DNA of 64,000 bases from Pilaira anomala. Taxonomy: Eukaryota > Mucoromycota > Mucoromycetes > Mucorales > Mucoraceae. Each line of letters opens with the position of its first letter. The first letter of the stretch is position 1. The stretch spans positions 186,001-250,000 of the forward strand of contig JAIXMQ010000013.1 in NCBI GenBank assembly GCA_025716855.1, written 5' to 3'. The notes beneath the pieces were generated by a model, which had not been told where the DNA came from, did not search any database, and was given only the letters and a program-made list of their open reading frames with translations. This document shows, in pieces, positions 11,787 to 23,910 of the stretch. Both the position numbers and the translations under genes were made by a program.

Positions 11787-13752
11787 TTATGTTTCACATT
11801 GATAATCATCATCAAAGTTTGCAAATTGAAACCATAAACCATCTGCAGTATGAATAGGTGTATGAGAATTCATAGCGGGAGTAGTTGCATCACACACAGA
11901 AGAAGCTTCACAAATTGAATTGGGTGTAGTTTCTGTTAAAGGAAGAGGAGTAGTAGTTGAATCTTGATTGATATTTGTAGGGGTTGATTCAGAAAGAGCT
12001 ACAGGAGTATTTACATCATCTAGTGTACTACTCATTGGATCTGAAAATAAAAGAGAAGGTGGTTGACCACCAAACATACCAATATCATTAATTGTCCAAG
12101 AAGAACTTGGATGATCATTTTCATAATCTTCTTCCATTAAATTCCAATGATCATTATTTGATTTTTCTAAAGTAGAAGAAAAGCTAAAATCATCCCAGAC
12201 ATGTAATGCTTCCGAATTATCATCAATTGCCATACTAAAGACATCTTCTTCATCTCCTTCCTCTTCACCATCTTCTGTAGGCGTTTGACAAAAGAGTTCA
12301 TGTAAATGATGATTGATTTGATCTTGTGAAGACATTGTTTCTTCTTGTTGTTCAGTAGGCGTATGAATAAAAGATACTTGTTGTTGTTGTTTAGGTGATT
12401 CTTTACATTTTCCACAATAAAATAATTCATCTAATGCATCTTCAGTTAATCCGACACATTCAGAATGAAGCCAAACTTGACATTTATCACATTGTACCAT
12501 TGTACCATGTTCATCCGTATTTTGTGTACAAATACAATTAATTACACTTTCTTCTGAATTATTTGATCCTTCTTCTGATTCCTCTTTTACTCGATATTTA
12601 CAACGTTGTAAATGATATCCAAGTCCATTACGATTCTTATATTTCTTATGACATGGTTCACATACATAAACAGTAGATCCTATAAAAAAAGAATTTAATC
12701 TTTGCCCTCTCTTTTTTTCTTTAAAAAAAAAGGAAATATTTACCATCTGATAATGTAACGGGTGGAATATCAGCAGCTGCGGATCTCTTTTTTGAACGTC
12801 TTGTGGTCTTTACTACAGTAGTAGGTGGATTACGAGTCATCTTTTTCTTTTTCTTTGCTGTTGTCGCTAATATTGATGCTGCTGCTGTTGGTGGTGGTGT
12901 TGTTGTTGTTGTTGGTGGTGGTGGTGCTGGTGCTGCTGTTGTTGTTGTTGTTGTTGTTGCTGGTGCTGCTGCTGTTAGTGGTGTTGTTGTAGTGGTAGTA
13001 GTAGTGGTAACAGTAGTAGTAGTAGCAGCAGCAGCAGCAGTCGAAGCGGTAGTGAAAGCGGAAGCGGGCATATCAACATGATTCAAATGAACATCCTTTC
13101 TTCTAAACAAATTCTTTCCATTTCCCACAACCGATAAACTCGACTTATGTCTTTTTTTATTTAACTTGATCGGACAAGGTAATTTATGATTTGGTGTGAC
13201 ATACTCATCAGCAAGAAAGGTAAATAATTCATTATCACTATCTAACTTTGCCATCATTTTGAATTTGGCCTGACATAGTCGTACCTTGAGTAAATTACTG
13301 AGGGACTTAATGTTGTCATAACTGTATTCACCTAATGTTTTATTCTCTGGCCAAATACTATGACAGGTTTGATAGAGTTGAGGATGGTTGCTGTTGTTGT
13401 TGTAGTTGTTGTTGTTCGTTTCTAGTTGTGTGCTATTACTGCTTTTACGTACTTTATTCATTGATCGTGACCGTTTACAGTTCTTGGCTGGTTCTGTCGT
13501 AGTTCGTTTACGGTTACGTGAGGTAGGAGACATGGCAGTATTTGAAGATTTTTTTTGTTTGTTTGCTGTTGTCGGTGGTAGTGGTGGAGGTGGTGGAGTT
13601 AAAGGTGTTGGCTCTGTATTTTCTGTGGGTGAGTCAATACGTGGGATATGATGAATAGCATAAAAACTATTCTTATAGTTTTTTGGAACGGAATATCTTT
13701 TAGTGTTAGCATCCATAAGACTAGGTCGGATATTTTGAGTCAACTCATCCAT
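11787..13752 (-). CDS. DPF/SFP1-type zinc finger plus PHD finger protein
   Basis: Two exons, 13752-12744 and 12679-11787, give 633 residues. The N-terminal half is basic and low in complexity, with Pro/Thr/Ala runs encoded by triplet repeats. Immediately after the intron comes a C2HC finger, CEPCHKKYKNRNGLGYHLQRC. Its KKYKNxNGLxYH core is shared by SFP1/JAZF1 and by the d4/DPF family. About 35 residues later is a C4HC3 PHD finger (CIC...MVQCDKC..WLHSEC...FYCGKC). The C-terminal 200 residues are acidic and Ser/Thr/Gln-rich. A KNxxGLxYH finger followed by PHD recalls the DPF subunits of SWI/SNF complexes, so a nuclear chromatin-reading role is inferred; the assignment to DPF is uncertain because only one PHD is present. 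The gene is convergent with PRP28 with 69 nt between stops. Confidence 0.85.
12874..13042. repeat. Coding trinucleotide repeat tract
   Basis: Runs of GTT/GGT/GCT triplets on the plus strand encode Thr, Pro and Ala homopolymers in the minus-strand PHD protein. They create a long but artefactual open frame on the plus strand (Val/Gly/Ala-rich). The tract is likely length-polymorphic. Confidence 0.8.
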
Positions 13753-16209
13753 AATATCGTTCCTATTTTCTATCGATGTAAAGACAACTGAATTACTATA
13801 GTTATAATGTTAATAAGAATATAAAGCTATTTAAAGTCTAACTAATTACTTTTGTTGTGCTTTTTCAGATGGTAAAGATTCCATTGAACAAGAAAAGAAA
13901 GAAAGAAAAAAAAAATTTATTTAAAAAAGAAAGGAAGGGGGAAAATAAAAAAAATAAAAAAGACTAAAATAATATGTAAAGCACAGGGTTTACGAAATAC
14001 CAAGTCATTCTTCATTGTGCGGCGCTGAAATATAATACACATACAAGTTGTATATGTTATGGATCATACAGTCAATCGTTGTTATTCAATTAGATATATG
14101 CCGTTGTCCCTTGATTTGAAAACAATTTTACATTTGCGGGATGCAATCACTCTTCTATGTCTCTCTCTCTCTCTCTCTTTTGAGTGGTACATCTTAGCTC
14201 ATCGTATCTGTAATACCAAATATATGCACCTACTAAAAAAAGATAAGCCATCCAACTTTATCTTGGATTAGAATAATGGATCATTTGGGCTCTTTTTACA
14301 AATACATATACAATTTTAATCATTTTGGGTTTTTTTTTTGTTAACGGAGGTACATGGGCGTTTCATTTATTAAATTGATTTAATTGCATCTTACATATAT
14401 CAAACTTTGTGAAACATGTGTGTAAAGCATGATAATCATGACCAAAAAGAATATTCAAGAAGTATAGATCTATGTATTCATGTGCTCCACGATTGCATTA
14501 AATATATATAAATATACTCCTGTGAGCGTATATGTGAAATATTAAGATACAAATGAATTTGTAAACATAATATTGAAATCACAATAAATTGATGAGCAAA
14601 TATTACATCAATGCAGGTTACCTTTAATGAGTCTGGGCACATTATATGAGTGTATATAAAAAAGAGGTATGATTTAAATCTTTTTTAAAAAGTTAAAATA
14701 GATGTAGTTACTTATCACTTGAAATATTCGGCTTTATAGAACTCGGTAGGAGAAAAGATGTATATTATCATGCAGAACTTTAAATAAAATGTCAAAATGA
14801 ACAAACGGGAGTATATAGATTTGTTATTTTTTTTTTTTTTTTTCATTACGCCATTTCTAGTATACAAATACCCAATCAATACGCGACGTGTGTATATGTT
14901 ATCTACAAAGGAGAGAAAAAAAAAAGAGCTTTTTTTTTCTTGTTAAAATCAACTATACGTTATTCGGATATATATAAAAAAAAAAGCTTTCTATCAAATC
15001 CCTGTTTTTTTTTATATGTAAAAGAGACTTGAGTAATAAAGGCATGAGAGAATTAAAGATATGCACATATTTTATGTCATAAAATAATTTTTTGCTTCGT
15101 CGTTTTCTAAATTCTATCTTCAAGTAATGCAACAATATAGCATATCCGTAAAAACAAATAATAGGGCATTCATGAAAGAAAGGGTCAGTGCTAGATATAT
15201 TATAAACATAAGTCAATTTAACTTTTGTCTAAATTAATTAGAAAGGTTTTAAACCTTCTATTTTATTTTTTGATCCTTAATGTAAAATATTACCAAATGA
15301 AACAGCTTTAGTTCCTGTTTTTTTTCAGCAATAAACAAAAACTGAAATGAAAAAAAAAAAAAGCTTATTTTATAAACTAGCTACGAACTTTATAAAAAAA
15401 GTCGTTTTGTAATGACATAAACAAGTTAACTACATACTTAACTTGAATAAATAAAGAAAAACCTTTTTTTTTTTTTCAATATCCACCCAATTGCAATATC
15501 TTGAGCCTTTTTATTGATTTCTACATTCTTTGAAAGAAGAGCGGGATTGATGAGATGATGAAGCGTACTTTATATAAATTGGAAAGGGATCAAAAAATCT
15601 TGAGAAAGGTGTACCAGAATACAACTATTGGCTTTGTTCAAAGACGCTACTTAAATACAGTCATCGATCTTCTCCTTTTGAAAAAAAAAAACGCATTTTT
15701 TTCCAAGAACCGACAAAAAAAAAAAAAAAAAAAGTCTCTAAGGGTCTTCCGATCCGTCTATTCCGATAGTATTAACTTACAAATGTTGAGAAAAAAAAGT
15801 TTATAATTATTTTGGTTAATTGCTTGAATTTATCTATAATTATTAAGAAAAAGAAAAAAAAAAAAATTAAAAGCTAATCTATATTTTTCATTATTACATT
15901 TATTTTTCTGAAACAAAGCAGTAACAAGAGTTACTGAATTGATCATATTTTATTGCTAGGGTTTTACCGTAATCTAACTCAAAATACACTAAAAAATGAT
16001 TTCCTGCAAGATTTGAAACAATTCTTCCATAGTAAAAAAAAAAAAAAAAATCAGATAATAATGATTTATACATGGTTTTCTGCAAAAATTCAACTCTAAC
16101 GTATGTCATTGATATGACTAATGAATAAACAGCTCATACAATTATATGAATAAATGTACAGTGTATTTTTTTTTATATTTCAGTTCCAGTTTCAAACCCG
16201 TAATAATGA

Positions 16210-16211
<2 letters not shown>

Positions 16212-16247
<36 letters not shown>
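16212..16247 (+). repeat. 36-nt poly-A tract
   Basis: One of the longest of many A/T homopolymers in the window. These occur in intergenic sequence, introns and leaders but not in coding exons. Confidence 0.9.
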
Positions 16248-16249
<2 letters not shown>

Positions 16250-16506
16250 CTTCCCCATGATAATTATTCTTTTTATCAGGTTATTTTATTATTAATAATT
16301 ATTTTATCATCTTCATGTGTAAACTGCTAGGCTCATGTTTAGCCGCTTTTCAACATTTCATTCTTTTTTTTTTTTTTAATAGATAAGGAACAAGTCCGTT
16401 CGCGCGCATTTTTCATTAAGCACCCCGCACACATAACACTCAGACACTTGACATTTTCAAAACCAGAGATTTCTTTACCTAAAAATAAATAGCGTTACTT
16501 GGAAAA

Positions 16507-16670
16507 ATGATCGGTGCTACTGAGGGACCATTATTATTCGGTTGTGGTAAATAGAAGGTTTATGTCTTTCAAAAGGACAACATGAGATTGCCTACAATAA
16601 GGTCATCAAAAAGAAAGTTTTCAATTCGATAGAAGATGTTTTGACTGAAATCAATGATCTAAAAGTATAG
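16507..16670 (+). pseudogene. Small coding remnant of unknown family
   Basis: An ATG at 16507 reads MIGATEGPLLFGCG before a stop. In another frame, 16584-16670 reads EIAYNKVIKKKVFNSIED followed by VLTEINDLKV and TAG, which has a normal protein composition unlike the surrounding sequence. A few nucleotides later YCSFCKMH appears in yet another frame. The pattern suggests a frameshifted gene fragment. No family is recognised. Confidence 0.3.
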
Positions 16671-18315
16671 TACTCTAAACCCTGTTAAGAACAAAAAAAG
16701 CCAGCGTTACAGAGTACTGTTCATTTTGTAAAATGCATTGATATTATGAACAAGAACATCAAAAGTCTTATGGGTAGTTATTTTGTAACGTATATATTAT
16801 AATAATAACATGCAAGGATTTCCCTGTATTGGTGTCTGTGATCCCCATTCACCATATTAACACACCCCGACAAGAGGATTTTGTGAATTTCTTCTTTACT
16901 TGAAAGAAACTTCGCTTTTTGGATCTGATTGATTCTTTATTAGTGGTATCATTGGCTTCGTTGTCAATTTCATCAAGCTTATAGTAGCGTCATTAACTTC
17001 TAGCTCTGTGATTGAAGCCACAGCGTAATCTACAAAAGCAGCGGTGGCAGCGATTGCTGATCTTTGGAAAATTGCTTCGGTTTCTGTTTCTATAATACAG
17101 CGAAAGAAAAAAAAAAAAAAAAAAAAAAAAAAAGAGTTAAATATCACGGTAGAGATTCTTGTACACAAACGTTTGCATTTACCCAGAGCTTTAATATCTT
17201 ATTGCAGCAGTCGGACGAGCGCCCTTATAGAGGCAATATGCTGTCAAAAACAAATATTAGCAAGTTGCTGATGCTTTACAACAGAACAAAATTTCCATTA
17301 CATACACCTCAGAATAACTAATTTGCTTTGAAACCTTTTGTAAAGATCATACAAAGTCAAAAATTTCCGCCCAGAACTGTTTTTGATCCTTTCCGATGGC
17401 AACCCCCACCCCCTTCCTTGATAATATACTTGTTCTGTTAAAGTTATAAAGAGGTGGGTTTTTTTTTATGAAAACGCGTTGTGGCTTATTAGACAATGAA
17501 CTACTTTTTTTGTTTGATCTCTGATACATCTTACCATTGATAAACTTGAATTAATCGCGCGATTTATTGGATAATTACAAAAATAAAAAGTTCTGGTATA
17601 TGTTAGTTTATCTTGATCTGAAACATAATAATAGGCACTCCATTGACAGAAATGAGCCTTGCAAGTGCAATTGATCCAAGAATACCTTCTGTAGTAACTT
17701 TTTTTCAAATGATTGAGAACAGACAAAATTTACCATCCGCGCACTGTTACAAAACCAAAAGTTTGTATGACATTACACCTTTACACACATTTTTTGTTAT
17801 CTAATATTTTTTTTTTTTTTTTTAAAGACCAGAGATGTGAGCCAAGGGTGAGGTATTGATTGTGCTACAACCGATGCTTTACAGAAATTCTGTTTAACGT
17901 GACACGGTACAAAAATCTAAGAATATACATATTTTTCAACAAGTGTGCTTCTATTTTAGCATGGTAAATAATTTGAGCTCAGTATTGTAAACACAAAGAT
18001 TGTGTTGTAATCATGATACAGAAAAAAAAAAAAACCAAAAACTGCTGGTCGCATAAATTAAATACACTTGTTTAGAATGATTGAGAACAAATAAAAAAAA
18101 AAAAAAAAATTATGAGTGATATTTATATATACAAAATTTAATAGTAGAAATAAAAATAGGGGAGGAGGGGGTGATATGATAAAAAAAAAAGAAGGGTTAT
18201 ATAATTATAAGTGAGAAAGAAAAAGATGTGTGGAATGAAATTATATGCTAAAAAAAAAGAGAGAGAGAAAAAGTATGAAGAATCAATTAAATAATGTTAA
18301 AAGAAAAAAATAAGA

Positions 18316-19197
18316 TTATACAGAACAACGACGTGTAAGCGTATTTGCCCATTGTTCATCAAGTTCAGATGAATAAAGTTCCTCTTGTTGAATATATTCA
18401 TTAAACTTATTTTCTGCAAGAGTAGCGTTATAAGCAAGTTGGAATGCAGAAGAGATTGGTTCAAAGTATAAGAAGCCACGGACTTCTTCCCTTAATTCAG
18501 GTTGTTTAGGTGCATCCAAGACAACAGTAAAAGGAACATTAAATGCGTCATCATTTAACACTAAGTGAGTACGACCATCCGATAAGGCTTCAAGTCTAAC
18601 TTGATTTTTTTGATCAAATCGACACATACCCTTTGAGCCATCAGGAGAGTCTTGTTCAAACCACCAAACGGGAGAGATATTACGACGAACATGTTTATTG
18701 TATTCAAGTGTACGACCCATAGTACGAGTTGTATGAAGAGTAGGTGTAGAATTTGCGTGTTGTGGTTGTTTACCTTTGTTAGGAAGGACCATACTTTGTC
18801 TTTCTCTCTTTTGTTGCACTTTGTTATTATTAGAAGAAAATAAGACGTTACAGGCACCAAGAGATGATTGTGAAAGAATACATTCAGATTTAGTGTTTAA
18901 AGAACTTTCAAGTTCATATTGACTTTGATCATCAAATCGAGTCCATTCGTTCGAGTCACGGTTAATCAAATTTGATTGAAAGTACCAGACTGGTTCAAGC
19001 GTACGGAAAATACCACGATTCTCTTGCATTGATCCATAAGTAGGTGTAGATGGTACAGAATCTTGAGTTGATGAATCAGTTGAAAATGATGAGACAGATG
19101 AACTGGGCGAATAGACTTCATGTAAAGCAACATTGTTACTTCTTTTAGACTTTTTCTCCTTTTTGTTTAAGCCAAGTAAATTACGAATAACCTTCAT
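18316..19197 (-). CDS. Protein with two WWE-like domains
   Basis: Single exon of 293 residues. The basic N-terminus (MKVIRNLLGLNKKEKKSKR) is followed by a Ser/Thr/Pro-rich linker. Two segments then repeat one pattern: EPVWYFQ...WTRFDDQSQYELE at about 68-97 and SPVWWFEQ...MCRFDQKNQVRLE at about 175-205. Each has Trp-aromatic at its start, an RFD core about 15-20 residues later, then Q-x2-LE. This is the layout of WWE domains, which bind iso-ADP-ribose units of poly(ADP-ribose) or mediate contacts in ubiquitin ligases. No catalytic domain accompanies them. The second copy lacks the middle Trp (Met in place). Function and cellular site are unknown; the WWE call is by eye and needs a profile test. 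The start codon lies 15 nt from a (TGAG)n/(TG)n microsatellite in the leader. Confidence 0.7.
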   Translation of the reverse strand: MKVIRNLLGLNKKEKKSKRSNNVALHEVYSPSSSVSSFSTDSSTQDSVPSTPTYGSMQENRGIFRTLEPVWYFQSNLINRDSNEWTRFDDQSQYELESSLNTKSECILSQSSLGACNVLFSSNNNKVQQKRERQSMVLPNKGKQPQHANSTPTLHTTRTMGRTLEYNKHVRRNISPVWWFEQDSPDGSKGMCRFDQKNQVRLEALSDGRTHLVLNDDAFNVPFTVVLDAPKQPELREEVRGFLYFEPISSAFQLAYNATLAENKFNEYIQQEELYSSELDEQWANTLTRRCSV

Positions 19198-19212
19198 TTT
19201 TTAGAATAATTG

Positions 19213-19259
19213 TGAGTGAGTGAGTGAGTGAGTGAGTGAGTGTGTGTGTGTGTGTGTGT
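19213..19259 (+). repeat. Compound (TGAG)n / (TG)n microsatellite in a 5' leader
   Basis: (TGAG)n at 19213-19240 runs directly into (TG)n at 19241-19259, just upstream of the WWE-domain gene on the minus strand. On the transcript it would be CA-rich, and length changes could affect the leader. Confidence 0.85.
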
Positions 19260-20461
19260 TTAATTGTTAATAATAAAGAAGAAGGAAGAAAAGAAAAAAA
19301 AAAAAAAAAAAAAAAAAGGGAAATGTCAGATAAAAATTCGGGTCCTTTTATACTTTTGTAACTGAGCTTTGACTTTTTTTTTAAAAATAAAAAACAGGTC
19401 GGAAACAATGCGCGTTACTGTGTAATTCATAATATATATATATATTTTTTTTTCTTTCTTTCTTTTTTTAATTTCTTGCAGAATAGAAAATAAACATGTA
19501 TGCAATGCAAAGTTGTAAAGTCAATCCTTTCTTCATATCATTATTCAAAAATAGATCCTAAAAGAGATATAGTTCAATAATTACCAGAATCTATATTTAA
19601 GCCCGGTCAATCTCTTTCCGTTGTTCAATATTCTTGTGCAACTGGCCCCTTGATGCCCACTCACCAAAAAGAAATTGCACTTAAAAATAACAACGATTAC
19701 ACAGATCTGAGTGACAAATAAACAACTAAAAAAGATTAAACGGGGAATATTTGCGTGGATTACTTTTTTAAGATGATGTCAAAAATAATATACAGGTTCC
19801 GCACAACTTTAGGCACCTCATTAAACGCACACACAGCCTCAAATGTATTATTATTTGATGCCATCTAAATAAAAAATATATATATATAAAAAAAAAAAAG
19901 TTCTTTAAGGGAAACGATTCTCCTAAATTATAAATCACAGTTATTTCCTATTTTCTTATCGATAAGATGTAAAATACTGTATTTAGTAATTTATGATATT
20001 TACGAACTTTCTCTTTGTTATAATTGCATATTTGTAATATGGTTTATTCATAATCATATTACAAGACAGTGCTTTCATAAGATTTGGTCCCTGAATCTGT
20101 TTAAAATATACTGATTTGATCATTTAAAATAGTCGATATTTTTCTAAATAGTTATTTATTTATTTATTTTTTTTTGCGCGGAGAATGACATATATTAAAT
20201 GACATAATAATGTGGTTATTTCGTTCCACATACCATTGGGAAATGTGGTTCTTTTCTGACCAGTAACACTAAGGATCTACAATTATCCTTTTTGATCTGC
20301 AAAACGGAATTTATAAAAAAAAAAAAGCGTTCTTTTTCTTCTATTAGTTAACAGAGAATAATCATAATGTCATTACAGAGTACAATATACTAGAGAAATT
20401 AATAATTCACTGACTGTTTTTTTTTTCTTTTCTAATATTTTATTTTCCACCTCGTGCTGCC

Positions 20462-20496
<35 letters not shown>

Positions 20497-20999
20497 CCTC
20501 ACAATTTTTGGGTTTTGTGTTGTGGTCGGTATTTCTTAAAATGACAATTTCAATAATTCACATCAGTTTTTATTTTGGCTAAAGTAAATTATATAAGAAG
20601 AAGGCAAGCCTCAAAAAAAAAAAAAAAAAAAAAAAGATAATAATAACAACAGTACCAAGCCTCATTCAATTTGCCACTATTCGCTTAGGTAAGGTCTGAT
20701 TTAATTTGGGTTAATTCCGTCCAACGCCATGATACATCAGCCTCTCTTGGAGCTTATTAGTTAAAAAGGACAATGTGTGTTTTGGAGGAGATAGAAAGCG
20801 AGAGAGAGAGAGAGAGAACGATCAGGGAAGAATGGAATTATCGGCTCGTTTCTATGGTTACACCTATTTTTTTTTTTTTTCTTATCAACTTCTCTTGAAA
20901 TCAGAATTATAACCGATTTTTTTTTTTTGAGTTATGCAACACTTGTTAAAGAGACTGATAAATGAACAATGTTATTTTGGGATTTTCTCAAGACAATTG

Positions 21000-21032
<33 letters not shown>

Positions 21033-21394
21033 CGACTTGGCAATCTTAATAGAAAAAAGTGACTTGGACCAGTCAAGATTCTGTTCACACACTTACTTTG
21101 TTCTAGTTTATTCGGTATTAGTACTGTTTATTCTAATGCACGAACGGTCCTTTTTTTTCCGTGCTCTCAAACCAAATATTATTCACTATTAAACTTAATG
21201 TAGAATAATAACCTCACACATTTTTTTTTTTTTTTTTTTTACAGAAAAAAAGTGTGTGTGTTCTTGTTAAAAATAGGGTTTTTTTTCATAGAAAATGCTT
21301 CAACTTTAAATTTGTGACATCATTTCAGGAAAAAGTTGTACGTCAAATATGCGTCCGTCTTACTCTACGTTTCCTTATTTTACTTTATAACACG

Positions 21395-21429
<35 letters not shown>

Positions 21430-23910
21430 AAAAGAAAAAAAAATGCTAAGCAGGATCTTGTTTTTTTTTAATATCATCTTAAAAAGATGGCTGCGGGTTT
21501 GTTTATTATCGCCTCAATTGAAAAAAAAAAAAAAAAAATAGCAGATGATGTTATTATCCGGTATAATCCATATACTGATATATATATATATTTTTGTCGC
21601 GTTTCGTCACGCTTAAGAGAGAAAAATTTAATTAATTGAATCAAGGCTCTTTTTTTTTTTTTCATTCCTTCTCATAATCCCAAATCTATTTCAATAGATA
21701 TTAAGATTTTTATTCTTTTGAATAGGATTTCTTTTTTATTTGCATTCTTTTTCGTGATTGAGACAATTCTATTCGATTTTTATGCTTGCAATGGACGACA
21801 TTTGTTTTTTGTATGTTTGTCCAAAGAAATCGGCACGTGTGTGTGTAAAAAGAGTTAGAATGATGATCATAGCCCCTTTTTTTTAGGAAAGGATATGTAA
21901 CTTCCGGACCGGCTAAAAAGAGGAGAAAAAGCTTTTCCTTGGCCGTAGTAATGAGCCACACACTTGGAAGATAAATAACAAAAATAAATATCCGTATATT
22001 TTTTTTCAAATGAGTCAAATTAATGTGTTTGTGCATGTCTTTAGTACAAATGTCATAAATTGCAGCTATTTTTCTTTATCTATACTTTATTCAAAGAAGA
22101 ATCTTGGATTGGAAAATGAGGGATATAATATCTTTATTTTATATGTATCCTCAAGTATTATAGATAATAAAAGGGCAGAAAAAGTAGATGAGAGGGGTCT
22201 TTTTTGGTATATTATATTCAAAATGCCAAGTTTTGTCTAAATAGAAAAAAAAACATTTCTTAACACTCTCAACATAGCTAAATAAATAATTGAGAGCTAT
22301 GCCACGTTGCTAAATAATAAACTTTTATAGTGTGTAATCTGTCGTGTAACATTTACATGACAGCAACTGTGAAAATCTATCCCTTTCTCTCTCTTTCTCT
22401 CTTTATTGTTTTTTTTCGCAAGTAATTCAATAATTATTTATCTTTGTTCTATCAAGTAACGCCAAATGACTCGGGGCATGATGAGTGCGTAGCCAATATT
22501 ACAATATATAAATGGGAATTGCCTCATCTGCATACCAAGAATATATACGCCTCGTTTTTTTTTTCTCAATTTAAACGTACAACGAGATATTATACATGTC
22601 AGCAAAATATGTGCACAAAAAGTGAGGAGTGAGAGAGATGTATCAATACATTTGATTAGATTTTACACATAAATAATAGGGGATTTTTGAATTTTACAAA
22701 TAAATCGTGTATAACAAAGGGACATACCGCTCTCTCTCTCACGCTTTAACTAACTAGTAAAAAATAAGATTCAATAAAAAAAAGTATAAATCTATTATTG
22801 CTTTGTCACACTTGTATTCATTACTAGTAGGTAGTAATAGACAAGATCCGAGTCTAAACATAGCTTTTTATTTATTTTTGGTATAAATTCAATCCTTAAA
22901 AAAGTATATATTTAATGTAACAGAATATGACAATTGGTTCTAGTACACAACATATTCCAATAAAATTTTATATATCGTTCATTGGCTGGGACCTGTCTAT
23001 TTTGAAAAAAAAAAATAAGGTTCAGACAAAAAGATCCCCTTTTACCAATATATACAAGCCAAGAGAATAGATGCAATTTAGAGATAATGTATAATTAGGT
23101 GTACTGGCAAGTTTTTAATTACTACGGCAAAATGTGTACTACTTTATCAACCCCCCTCGGGGCTCTTCGGTATATCTAGTCGATTTAGAAACCTGTCATG
23201 AAACAAGAAGTACATCATAATGTTTTTTTTTTTTTTTTTTTTTTTTGCGAAACGATCATTCCATACTTACTCTAAATTAAGATCAAAGTTAATGAAAAGC
23301 GTCCCTTCTAATAATATAAAAATTTATGAAATGAATCATAATGACTTTTTTAAAAAAAAAAAAACTCAATTCCCATCTCATGATAAATTATATTTGTTAT
23401 GAAGTTGCTTATTAGTTAAACTTATGCATTATGATGAAATAACCAAGCCTGAACAAGATATAACTTTGATTAATAATTATTTTGACTCATCACAAAATTG
23501 AAGTTATAACAACAGGCTTTTTTTTTTTTTTACCCCTTCTACAACGTTATAAAGAGAAGGGTACAACACAAATGCGCTGTATTAAAACCAGGATTTAGCA
23601 TTAGCTTTTTTTTTATATCTTACCGCATGCGTTGTTATGTATCCTTCTATTTACATTTGTTTCAGATGTGATGCATATTTTTTGAACGCCCTGGCCCTTT
23701 CGTTACTGCTTTTTCATCTATTGCATGACAGTAATATATATATATATATATAAAAGAAGATAATTTTTAATGATGATAATATATAATGATTGTTTTTTGT
23801 TATTTCTGCTGCTTATATGTATATATCAAAGGAAAGTAATAAAATATGAATGAGATGTGTGTGGGAGGTTTTCAAAAAAAAAATGTTGCTATTTGTGTGA
23901 GAGAGTGATT
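19260..23910. other. Gene-poor AT-rich region
   Basis: About 4.6 kb with no supportable gene on either strand. It holds many homopolymers (20463-20493 poly-A, 21402-21428 poly-T), short tandem runs and a small GC-rich spot near 23151-23170. Open frames are short, biased and without motifs. Confidence 0.5.

Larger units (their letters stand above)
13753..18315. other. Long gene-poor region with decayed coding remnants
   Basis: About 4.5 kb with homopolymer tracts (for example poly-A 16212-16247) and no intact gene. Short coding-looking islands are at 16507-16670 (listed separately), around 17350-17530 and 17466-17726 on the minus strand, and at 15555-15650 on the plus strand. None shows a recognisable domain. 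The 14-mer GCGGCGCTGAAATA at 14019-14032 recurs at 38279-38292. Confidence 0.5.

Noticed and set aside
12803..13081. Val/Gly/Ala-rich open frame on the plus strand
   Set aside because: It is the antisense of the Thr/Ala/Pro triplet-repeat part of the PHD protein gene and has no independent coding signal.
15555..15806. Plus-strand frame starting with Met-Met-Lys-Arg
   Set aside because: The first 40 residues look protein-like but the rest is poly-lysine from A runs; no domain, no intron to extend it.
17347..17726. Minus-strand frames rich in Tyr, Cys and Ser
   Set aside because: Short and overlapping with each other, without motif or usable start; possibly fragments of a lost gene but not supportable.
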